From contig CM046332.1 of the NCBI GenBank assembly GCA_025403435.1, positions 955,330 through 1,019,329 on the forward strand: DNA of 64,000 nucleotides, written 5' to 3'. The position numbers were made by a program, and so were the translations under genes. This stretch comes from Artocarpus heterophyllus (lineage: Eukaryota; Streptophyta; Magnoliopsida; Rosales; Moraceae). Shown here in pieces: positions 12,901 to 23,662 of this stretch. The stretch's first letter is position 1, and the number at the start of each line of letters is the position of its first letter. The notes under the pieces were generated by a model. It was not told the origin of the DNA. It saw only the letters and a program-made list of their open reading frames with translations, and made no database searches.

Positions 12901-14945
12901 TTTAACAACTTTTGAAATACAAACATATACTTGTGTTTACATAATCACACTTCTTTTACAATATAGCTTATCAAACATTACTTTCAAATATCTTAAAACA
13001 CTATACAATGGAAAACATACTGTGGCAGAAACCATACCCAGTCTGCATACATCATCCGTCCGCCAGCTCATCATTACGATTTATTCTGACCTTTTCGTCG
13101 GAATAACTACAGCATGAAATACTTAATGAGCTAGCGTCCAGTAAGTCCCATATAAACCCACATGCACATTCGATAAAATGCATGATCTCATTATGCTTTC
13201 ATATAGTCCTTCTTTATCATTATCATTTCTTATCGTTAATTAGGGCCCAAGTGTTTGTACCATTGCGCACTTAGGTCTACGTAACACCGTGACCATCTTG
13301 TAATCCTTAAACTCCCCTTGAGTCAGGAGTCGGTACGACACTTTTCTTAACTTTTGGTGATTCGTTTACCAATTCACTTATTATGGTTATTATACCATGC
13401 ATGAAGTGATGATCACATGTTATACATAACATAATCTACATAAATGCTCTTGCACAATATAGTACACACAGGTACATACTTTATACACACACTGGTATAT
13501 ATTAATATTGTTAGACATGTATGCCCTAAGGAGTAAAAATGTAATATGTTTTTGGAGATATTTTTATCAATAAAGAATTTATTCATTTATATATATACCA
13601 AATCCTGTCCTCTTTACGTTTATGTTTGTTGAATGTATGATAAGCAAACAGTAGTCTGGGACTATCAGTCTAAACCTTAAGAATTGGGCATATGATGGAC
13701 TGATTATGCGGAAGACACGATTCTTAAGGTGACGATCTAAAACATATGATCCGCAATCGAGGGAATAAAATCGGGCGCTTTATTCATGTAAAGATTGTTA
13801 TGTTGTCTATATCCCCTTTGGGAGATGGTTTGTCTTGGCCATCGGAGTTGGACTCTATGAATAGAAACATTGGCACGTTGTCATAGGTGACGATGTGTTG
13901 GATCAAGACATAAAGTGAATTGATTTGGATTAATAATTCTGCCTTGCAAATCGATTCACTTTAGACAATCACTTATATTGTATCTTAATCCTAAGATGAA
14001 TAGTAGGCCCGTTGTCTTGACTTGTGTCTTTTGATGTACCAATGGGTGACTCCTACATCTCTATAGTGGTATGCATGCCGGTACTTTGAAGGCATGACTC
14101 TTGATAACGTAGACTTGTTATTCATAGATATGGAATCCATAGCTCCTCTTTAGGAGTAGTGATATCCTCTTATATGCGTTGTCCTGTAATTGAAAAACTG
14201 GAGCGCTCAACCATTTGGATACATAGGTGTAACCGAATGGTATACTATCTTTGGATGGTAAGTTTTCTAATGGTGAGACAATGGAACGTAAGATAAAAAT
14301 AATCGGGAATGTAAGACAGAACTTGTCCTTAAGCCGATTATGGATTATCATATGGGGATACGATACACTTTGATATGTCATGGAGACTTAGCTACACGAG
14401 CTTCGTAATTCTATAAAGTTTGAGAGTGTAGCTCCAAGCTTTTAGTGGAGTAGCGTTGGAGTTGATAATTATGAAATGTATATCTAGGATATTGAGTTTC
14501 ATAATTATCATGAGCTTGAACTTTATAGGTCTATTTTGGTCCCCTTTGCTAGCTCACAAAATCCTGTAACGACACGGTGTGCTTTTCCAATAATTGGTGA
14601 CTTATGTTAGATTTATCGGATTGGTTTAAAATTTGTAAGAATCAAATAATTCATATATGTTTATTGGTTGAATTAATTTTGTAATAAAATTAATTTAAGA
14701 TAAACTTGTTGAATTATTGGATCGGATAATTCTTGTCTGTTTATCGGTTGTTTTAATTTTGGACAATTAGAACAAGATAAACTTGTAGAATTATTTGAAT
14801 TGATTTATTTTCTTAGAGATTATCTTGATAGAGTTTGTTTTGATCAGATATCTTTTCTATTGGGCTATTTGAATCAAAACTGAGACTTTATCCTTTAGAA
14901 TCTCGGGTGGAAAATAAAAGATTCGCGGAGATTTTTTCTCGGCAG

Positions 14946-15022
14946 TTCGGCCTGCCGATCAGAAAGTTCGGCCTGCCGAACTGGCCAGTTCGGCCTGCCT
15001 ATCTCACAGTTCGGCATGCCGA
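14946..15022 (+). repeat. U3 dyad array, 21-22-bp period, 4 units
   Basis: TTCGGCCTGCCGA-type units start at 14946, 14967, 14989 and 15010. Each is an imperfect palindrome TCGGC-NN-GCCGA. The 3' LTR has two units (22609 and 22630). Related, more decayed arrays occur in the other family members near 720-780, 11810-11860, 41880-41980 and 45050-45110. Confidence 0.85.
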
Positions 15023-15142
15023 CCGCGACAGCTAAGATTACGCGTTTTTCACGCGTATCTTATCAGATATTGATCCGAACTTGATTCTGTTTCGATTTTT
15101 TGAGACCTAATCTGATATGGACTGACCCCAAGGACCAATAGG

Positions 15143-15150
15143 TATAAAAA
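15143..15150 (+). promoter_or_regulatory. LTR TATA box
   Basis: TATAAAAA in U3, about 120 bp downstream of the dyad array. The matching place in the 3' LTR reads TATCAAAA, a likely loss of that copy's box. Confidence 0.65.
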
Positions 15151-15540
15151 GGGAGTGAGTCTCATGATTTACTCAGATCAATTAAGAGATTGAGAGTGAT
15201 ACTCTTCTAGTGAGCATCGGAAAAACTCTCTAAGAGCTTTTGTTCACAAATCACGAACACTAGCTTTGGGTTCTCTCTCTTGGTTGAAATGAGAGTCACC
15301 GGTGGAAGAGCTATGTGTGTGAGCCCACACTCACTCTGGTTGTGGATAGAGAATAGCAAAGAAGACCAGTTGGTTGAGGCTATTCTAAAATGTTACTTCT
15401 CTTCACAGGTTGCGGAGGTTCTTCACACAAAGGTTAGTAAGATCTGTCTAATTTATACATATAACATGTCAAACTTGTTCTTTGGAAATTACTCTGATGA
15501 AAATTTTTAAAATTCCGCTACGCACCGCGTTTTCAACAAT

Positions 15541-15553
15541 TGGTATCAGAGCC
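15541..15553 (+). other. Primer-binding site (tRNA-iMet)
   Basis: TGGTATCAGAGCC, two bases after the LTR, is complementary to the 3' end of plant initiator Met-tRNA, the usual primer of plant Copia elements. Confidence 0.92.
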
Positions 15554-16050
15554 AGTTTTTTACATAAATTTACGAATTTGTGATCATGTTATATGCATAA
15601 ATTTTGTGATCTCTATCTCTCCTATGCTTGAATTGAATTTTATATAGAGATGGCACTCTAGGTTTCTATATAATATATATGTTGTCATGGATTATGTGGT
15701 AAATGTTTATTAATTAATTATGGTTGATTAAATTGTTGTTTAATTATTTTTTAATTAATTAATACCGGTTATGGTTTCTTAGAGGTTAGAATATGTATCT
15801 AAGTTTTTCATGTAATTAGATGGCGGACTATCATCTCCAGTCTAGGAATTATTATTTAATTTTTAATTTGTAAGAATTTTGTAATTAAATAATTATTCGG
15901 AGAAGACGGAACGAGAAGTCGGAATCTTGAAAGATAGATGATGGCGCCTCCAGGTATTTCCTGAGTCTCTAATTTTATGTTTTTGAATTGTTGAAAATAA
16001 AATTGATGAATTGCATTAAAATTGTATTTTCTGGATTGAGGGTTTTCTGC

Positions 16051-16236
16051 TCGGTCGACATGCCGGACCTCACAGTTCGGCAGGCCGAAGGTCACAGATC
16101 GGCAGGCCGGACGTACGGTCCGGCAGGCCGACAGTGGGGCAGAAATTTTGGTGCTCTGCCGGCAGGCCGAACCTTCATGTTCGGCAGGCCGAACCTCCAT
16201 GATCGGCAAGCCGAACATCCAGATCGGCCTGCCGAC
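16051..16236 (+). repeat. Leader dyad array complementary to the U3 array
   Basis: TCGGCAGGCCGA-type units start near 16077, 16099, 16119, 16159, 16180, 16203 and 16224, again 21-22 bp apart with one gap. The core is the reverse complement of the U3 core TCGGCCTGCCGA. The block is very GC-rich within an AT-rich leader of 1.65 kb. Confidence 0.85.
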
Positions 16237-17206
16237 CGAGAGCTACTGGTGTCCAGAAAAGGTGCAATTTTTCAGGTGCAGTTTTAATTTTATTTTTTGG
16301 GACGATTCTGAGAAACATTAAATTTGGATATGACCGGAAATATGAAGTATTTGATTCATACAGGATTGAAGAACTTGAAGATGGGTATTGCATGAAGAAG
16401 GATACAACTTGAGGATTTAAGGATGAAGAATCGATAAATGTCTCGATTATTCTCTTGTAATCTTTGTTTTTTCTATTCTCTAGGATGGAACCATAATATT
16501 ACGGTTATTATTATTTTGCTTGTAGCTTTGCTTGATGGCTTTGCTTGTCTGCATTATAATATGATTTACCATGTATATTAAAAACATGTCATATAGATAG
16601 AGAGTGCCGCTCATATTAAAATTGTTCATGCATAATTTTAAAATAAAACCTTGACTTCAAAAGATTGAGTGGGAGATGGTTTTCAAAGAGAGGACCTAAG
16701 GCCTCCATCGTTGGTCCATAGGAAGAACATGGTGGTCCCGACCACTAGGAAGGGATTTCTATTATGTACCAAATTGGATCTCTGAAAGGATAAGGTATTT
16801 TAGTATGATTTATGATTGCACACCTCTAGGTGGTGATTATAAATCATGGATAAAATATTGAAACGATGGTTATACACTCACGTTAATTTTATTATTAACC
16901 TCCCCTAGGAGTTCTGTTAATAAAATTAATGGCCAAAGAAACGATTATTAGTATATGCTGGATCATACGGGTCCTGGATGGCATATATTAATCAGGAGGG
17001 GATCCATGTTCCTAATTGAATTTAACATGACTCCCCTAGGAGCTTGTTGAATTCTGAGTTGGGAATTATCGTTGTAAGGTTGTGATATTTTTTAAGGTTT
17101 TGACACATAAACACATTTATATGATTTTACATGATTGTGTTATCTTACTAAATTATCATATATGTTTGCTTATGTTTGGTATATGATTCTTTATTGCAGA
17201 TTGAAA

Positions 17207-20200
17207 ATGTCTAAAAACGCTTTATCTTTGATACTTGACAAAAACCAATTAACCGGTGAGAATTATAACGATTGAAAACGGAACCTGGACATCGTCCTAT
17301 CCTTTGAGAAACTGAAATATGTATTGACAACTCCTTGTCCTCCTGAGCCTACGGGAGACTCAAGTAATGAGCAATTCCAAGCGTATGATCGCTGGAAAGA
17401 TGCTAATGATCAGGCCCGCTGCTATGTTATGGCTAGCATGAACAACGTGTTGTAGGCTCAAAATCAGGATTATGAGACTGCGAAGCAGATCTTGGATAAT
17501 CTTGAAGATATGTTTGGAGGCCAGGCCATAACAAAGCGGCAAGGGGCGCTTCGAAAACTCTTAAACTGTAGACAGAGACTGGGGACATCTGTAAAGGAGC
17601 ACATGATGTTGGTCATGGGTTACCTCGCTGAGGCTCAAACCAATGGAGCCGACATCGATGCTGAAACTCAGATGACTATGGTCTTTGAGACTCTGTCTAA
17701 AGAATTTATTCCATTTAGAGCTACTTTTAATTTAAGTAATAGACGGGATATGACCTTAACAGAACTGATGAAACAGTTACAAGAGTTCGAACTGCTGATT
17801 AGGGAGTCTCCTGCTGGTGGTGAGGCAAACATGGTAGCTGCTTCTGGTTCCAATCCTAACTCAGGGAATGGAAAGAAGCAACGGGCCAAGAACGGGAAGT
17901 CTTCTATTCCTGCTGCTACCAAGAGCAAGAAGAAGAAGAAGAAGAACCCAAAGAAGCTTAAGTGCTTCTTCTGTGGTAAGGTCGGGCATATAAAGAAGCA
18001 TTGCAAGGACTTCCTTTCCAAGGGAGGTAGGTGTGATCTTCTAGAAACTTGTTTGATTGAGGAATCCAGTGACATCTGGCTCATAGATTCCGGTGCAACT
18101 AATCATGTTTGTGTTTCTCTGTAGGGATTCAAAGAAACGAGAAGTCTACTACGTGAAGACTTAACGCTTCGGATGGACGATGGATCCTTGGTCTCAACGG
18201 AAGCAGTGGGAGATGTCCATCTTTACTTTGATAATTCTAGGAATTTAATCTTGCGAGATTGTTTTTATGTTCCTAAATTTAAAAGGAATTTAATTTTTGT
18301 ATCTTCTTTATTTAAAGACTCCTACGTGGTATCTTTTAATGAAAAAGTGGTGATTCGTAAAAACAAATCTTTTATCTGTTCTGGATGGATGCAAAATAAT
18401 CTATATTTTAACAAACCTAAGATGGACTTATTGCTTAATGTTGAGATAAATGATAATGACTCAAAAAGACTTAAAACTTCTCACTCTAATAAGACTTATC
18501 TTTGACATTTGCGCCTTGGCCATATTAACCTGAATAGGATTCAAAGGTTGGTAAGGGATAGACCTTTAAGTCACTTAAAGGTGGAATCTATACCTCAATG
18601 TGAATCTTGTTTGGAGGGTAAAATGACCAAAAGACCATACGGGTCTAAGGGCAATAGGGCCGAATGGGTTCTAGAACTTGTGCATAGTGATGTTTGCAGA
18701 CCAATGAACATCCGGGCACAAGGAGGGTATGAGTACTTCGTCACTTTTATTGACGATTACTCAAGATATGGGTATGTGTACCTGATGCACCATAAAAGCA
18801 AAACTTATGATAAGTTCAGGGAGTTTCGGGCTGAAGTGGAAAAGCAATTGGGTAGACCCATAAAGGCACTTCAATCTGATCGAGGTGGGGAATACCTTTC
18901 TGTTGAGTTCTTGGGACACTTGTTAGAGAATGGGATTTTATCCCATTCGACTGCGCCGGGCACTCCGCAGCAGAATGGCGTAGCGGAGAAAAAGAATAGG
19001 ACTTTGTTGGACATGATTAGGTCCATGATGAGTTATTCATCATTACCTTTATCCTTTTGGGGATATGCACTACAAACTGCATGTTATCTTTTGAACAATT
19101 TGCCTTCAAAATCGGTCCCTAAAACTCCTCATGAGTTGTGGACAAGAAGGAAGACATCCTTAAACCATATTCGCATATGGGGATGTCAGGCTCATGTCCT
19201 GTTTAAGGATCCGAATAAGTTGGAAGCACGTTCGGAAGTTTGCGTGTTTGTAGAATATCCAAAAGGGACTAAAGGGGGTTATTTTTATAACCCAAAGGAA
19301 AATAAAGTCGTGGTTTCAACTAATGCAACTTTCCTTGAGGAGAGTTACATGGACGACTTTAAACCTCGAAGCAAAGTGGTGCTTGAGGAGTTAAGGGGTG
19401 ATCCATTCACTCCGAAGGTTCTGAACGAAACCATTCCGATTGGTGTAGAAAAACCAAACAAACCTGAACAACAATCTCAGGGGCTTTGGCGTAGTGGGAT
19501 GATCCGGCGTCAACCTGAGAGGTATATGTTCAATGGGGAGGTCTTCTTGGTTGAACCGGATGAACATGACAGGGATCCTTATACTTACGTAGAAGCTATG
19601 GAGGATGTTGATTCAAAACTCTGGACAGAGGCCATGAACATAGAGATGTAGTATATGGAGACTAATCGGGTCTGGGAGCTTGCGGATCTTCCCAAAGGGG
19701 TAAAACCCATAGGGTGTAAGTGGATCTACAAGAGGAAAAGAGGAGTGGATGGAAAGGTCGAAACCTTTAATGCTAGACTAGTAGCTAAGGGTTATACGCA
19801 AAAGGAAGGAATCAATTATGAGGAAACCTTTTCGCCTGTAGTCATGCTTAAGTCCATCCGGATTCTCTTATCCATAGCTGCCTCTCTCGACTATGAGATT
19901 TGGCAGATGGATGTCAAGACGGCTTTTTTGAATGGCTATCTTGATGAGTCCATTTATATGGAACAACCAGACGGGTTCAAGGTCGCGGGTCAAGAGGGTA
20001 AGGTTTGTAAGCTGCTGAAGTCAATTTATGGACTTAAGCAGGCTTCCCGTTCTTGGAACATAAGATTTGATCAAGTGATCAAGACTTATGGGTTCTCACA
20101 AAATGTAGATGAACCATGTGTTTACAAACACATTAAGGATAGGAAGGTGGTTTTTCTACTGCTCTATGTGGATGACATTCTGCTAATTGGCAATGACGTT

Positions 20201-21154
20201 GGGGCATTGTCATCGGTCAAATTATGGTTGACCAAGCAGTTTGACATGAAGGACTTGGGTGAGGCTAATTTTGTTCTTGGTATCCAGATCTTTTGGGATA
20301 GGAAGAACAAACTGATAGCTTTGTCATAGGCTGGCTACATAGATAAAATTCTCAAGAGGTTTGCAATGCAGGATTCCAAGAAAGGTGGGCAACCATCTAG
20401 GTCTGGAATTACTGTTTCTAAGAAAGACTCTCCAAAGTCTTATGAAGAAAAAGAATACATGAAGAAGGTGCCTTATGCTTTGGCAATGGGTAGTCTCATG
20501 TATGTCATGCTTTGCACATAACCATATATTAGCTATGCGGTCGGGATTGTAAGTCGATTTCAAGCGGATCTAGGACCGAACCATTGGGTTACGGTAAAGC
20601 ATATTTTCAAGTACTTGAGAAGAACTCGAGGGTATATGCTTGTGTATTCGGGTGAGGACTTAACTCCTTTAGGATACACTGATTCAGATTTTCAATCCTG
20701 TCTGCATTCTAGGAAATTGACTTCGGGGTTTGTGTTTACTCTAGGCGGCGGTGCCATCAGTTGGAGAAGTGCGAAGCAAGATTACACTTCGGATTCAACG
20801 ATGGAGGCCGAGTATGTGGCGGCTAGTGATGCTTCGAAAGAAGCTGTGTGGCTCTGCAAGTTCCTTGGGGATCTTGAGGTAGTTCCTGGTATGGATAAAG
20901 CGGTATCACCGTACTGTGATAACCGTGCGGCGGTAGCTAATGCTAAGGAACCAAGATTTCACAAGAAGAGTAAGCATATTGATCGAAAGTATCATGTGAT
21001 AAAGGACTTCGTTGAAGCTGGGCATGTCATGGTGTGCAAGATCGCGTCAGATGACAATTTAGCTGATCCATTTACGAAGATACTTACTGGGAGAGTCTTC
21101 GAGAGGCATGTGGAAGCTATGGGGATGCGAAATTTGCTGTATTTACTCACTTAG
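17207..21154 (+). pseudogene. Copia gag-pol polyprotein, one frame with 7 internal stops
   Basis: From ATG 17207 to the final TAG (21152-21154) everything lies in one frame with no frameshift; it is broken only by stops at 17273 (TGA), 17453 (TAG), 18122 (TAG), 18503 (TGA), 19649 (TAG), 20327 (TAG) and 20519 (TAA). Domains in order: gag, with a CX2CX4HX4C knuckle starting KCFFCGKVGH (codons from 17960); protease with DSG at 18086; integrase with its N-terminal zinc site around 18509-18620, SDRGGEY and [11 protein letters not shown] in the core; reverse transcriptase with YVDD at 20165; RNase H with SDSTMEAEY. Six stops fit C-to-T change at CAG or the opposite-strand equivalent at TGG, as expected from deamination of methylated cytosine. 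It cannot be autonomous. Confidence 0.95.
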
Positions 21155-21157
21155 TGC

Positions 21158-21167
21158 AAGTGGGAGA
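21158..21167 (+). other. Polypurine tract of the Copia element
   Basis: AAGTGGGAGA, directly before the 3' LTR and just after the gag-pol stop; it is the expected plus-strand priming site. Confidence 0.85.
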
Positions 21168-21168
21168 T

Positions 21169-23157
21169 TGTTAGACATGTATGCCATAAGGAGTAAAAAT
21201 GTAATATGTTTTTGGAGACATTTTTATCAATAAAGAATTTATTCATTTATATATATACTAAATCTTGTCCTCTTTACGTTCATGTTTGTTGAATGTATGA
21301 TAAGCAAACAGTAGTCTGAGACTGTCAGTCTAAACCTTAAGAATTGGGCATATGATGGACTGATTATGCGGAAGACACGATTCTTAAGGTGACGGTCTAA
21401 AACATATGATCCGCAATCGAGGGAATAAAATTGGGCGCTTTATTCATGTAAAGATTGTTATGTTGTCTATATCCTCTTTGGGAGATGGTTTGTCTTGGCC
21501 ATCGGAGTTGGACTCCATGAATAGAAACTTTGGCACGTTGTCATAGGTGACGATGTGTTGGATTGGGACATAAAGTGAATTGATTTGGATTAATAATTCT
21601 GTCTTGGCAAATCGATTCACTTTAGACAATCACTTGTATTGTATCTTAATCCTGAGATGAATAGTAGGCCCGTTGTCTCGACTTGTGTCTTTTGATGTAC
21701 CAATGGGTGACTCCCACATCTCTATAGTGGTATGCATGCTGGTACGTTGGAGGCATGACTCTTGATAGCGTAGACTTGTTATTCATAGATATGGAATCCA
21801 TAGCTCCTCTTTAGGAGTAGTGATATCCTCTTATATGCGTTGTCCTGTAATTGAAAAACTAGAGCGCTCAACCATTTAGATACATAGGTGTAACCGAATG
21901 GTATACTATCTTTGGATGGTAAGTTTTCTAATGGTGGGACAATGGAACGTAAGATAAAAATAATCGGGAAGGTAAGACAGAACTTGTCCTTAAGCTGATT
22001 ATAGATTATCATATGGGGATACGATACATTTTGATATGTCATGGACACTTAGCTACACGAGTTTCGTAATTCTATAAAGTTCGAGAGTGAAGCTCCAAGC
22101 TTTTAGTAGAGTAGCGTTGGAGTTGATAATTGTGAAATGTATATCTGGGATATTGGGTTTCATAATTATTATGAGCTTGAACTTTATAGGTCCATTTCGG
22201 TCCCCTTTGCTAGCTCACAAAACCCTGTAACGACACGGTGTGCTTTTCCAATAATTGGTAACTTATGTCAGATTTATCGGATTGGTTTAAAATTTGTAAG
22301 AATCAAATAATTCATGTCTGTTTATTGGTTGAATTAATTTTGTAATAAAATTAATTTAAGATAAACTTGTTGAATGATTGGATCAGATAATTCTTGTCTG
22401 TTTATCGGTTGATTTAATTTTGGATAAATTAGATTAAGATAAACTTGTAGAATTATTGTGAATTGATTTATTTTCTTAGAGATTGTCTTGATAAAGTTTG
22501 TTTTGATCAGATATCTTCTCTATTGGGTTATTTGAATCAAAACTGAGACTTTATCCTTTAGAATCTCAGGTGAAAAATAAAAGATTTACGGACATTTTTT
22601 CTTGGGAGTTCGGCCTGCCGATTAGAATGTTCGGCCTACCGATCAGCGGGAGATAAGATTACGCGTTCTCACGCAGATCTTATCAGAGATTGATCCAAAC
22701 TTGATTCTGTTTCGAGTTTTTGAGACGTAATATGATAAGGACTGACCCCATGACCAAAGGCTATCAAAAGGGAGTGAGTCTCATGATTTACTCAAATCAA
22801 TTGAGAGATTGAGAGTGATACTCTTCTAGTGAGCATCTGAAAAACTCCCTGAGAGCTTTTGTTCACAAATCACGAACACTAGCTTTGGGTTCTCTCTCTT
22901 GGTTGAAAGGAGAGTCACCGGTGGAAGAGCTGTACATGTGAGCCCACACTTACTCTGGTTGTGAATAGAGAATAGCAAAAAAGACCAGTTGGTTGAGGCT
23001 CTTCTGGAACGTTACTTCTCTTCACAGGCTGCGGAGGTTCTTCACACAAAGGTTAGTAAGATCTGTCTAATTTATACATATAACATGTCAAACTTGTGTT
23101 TTGGAAATTACTCTGATGAAAATTTTTAAAATTTCGCTACGCACCGCGTTTCCAACA
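21169..23157 (+). repeat. 3' LTR of the Copia element
   Basis: 1989 bp, TGTTAGACATG ... TTTCCAACA, matching the 5' LTR along its whole length but with only two dyad units in U3 and a degraded TATA box. Followed by AATAT, the second copy of the target duplication. Confidence 0.95.
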
Positions 23158-23520
23158 AATATACGTACAGGTATGTAGCAAAATATACTCACAGGTACTT
23201 AACATAAAATATACACATTGGTATACATTAATATACGCACATGTATATAGCATAATGTACTCCCTAGCACTTAACATAAAATATACACACAGGTACAGAT
23301 TAATATACGCACAGGTATATAGCATAATATACTCACAGGTACTTAACATAAAATATACACACTGGTACACATTGATATACGTACAGGTATATAGCATAAT
23401 GTACTTACAAGTACTTAACATAAAATATACACACTGGTACACATTAATATACGCACAAGTATATAGCATAATGTACTCACAGGTACTTAACATAAAATAT
23501 ACACATAGGTACAGATCATT
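23158..23520. repeat. 72-bp tandem repeat in the Gypsy-type LTR
   Basis: Five consecutive units of 72 bp, each with ATATACGCACAGGTATATAG, GTACTCACAGGTACTTAAC and ATATACACACTGGTACA-type words, then degenerate CAGGTATAT half-units to about 23660. Related sequence lies on the other side of the Copia insertion (about 13450-13508), so the Copia element entered this array. The unit length is divisible by three, so long repetitive reading frames arise on both strands; these are not genes. Confidence 0.88.
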
Positions 23521-23662
23521 ATATACACTCAGGTATATGTCATTATATACTCTCAGGAATATATATATATATTCCATATACTCACAAGTATACCCTTTCA
23601 TTTTTATATATACTTATGTCATTACATACATACAAGTATACACCTTGATATACATACAGGTA

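Larger units (their letters stand above)
13509..15538 (+). repeat. 5' LTR of the Copia element
   Basis: 2030 bp, TGTTAGACATG ... TTTTCAACA. Its U3 carries four units of a 21-22-bp dyad repeat (14946-15022) upstream of a TATA box, so transcription should start near 15170, leaving about 370 bp of R-U5. It is 41 bp longer than the 3' LTR, mostly because of two additional dyad units. Confidence 0.95.
13509..23157 (+). mobile_element. Structurally complete Copia retrotransposon (9.65 kb)
   Basis: Order is 5' LTR, initiator-Met PBS, long leader, single-frame gag-pol with stops, PPT, 3' LTR. It is flanked by an exact AATAT duplication (13504-13508 and 23158-23162). In the first 490 bp of the two LTRs I count about 18 substitutions (about 3.7%), nearly all transitions, so it is older than the Athila element at the right end. 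It sits inside a tandem-repeat array of a Gypsy-type LTR. Domain order PR-IN-RT-RH shows Copia; I do not assign a lineage. Confidence 0.96.

Noticed and set aside
17668..18084. 138-codon minus-strand ORF
   Set aside because: It is the antisense shadow of the Copia gag region.
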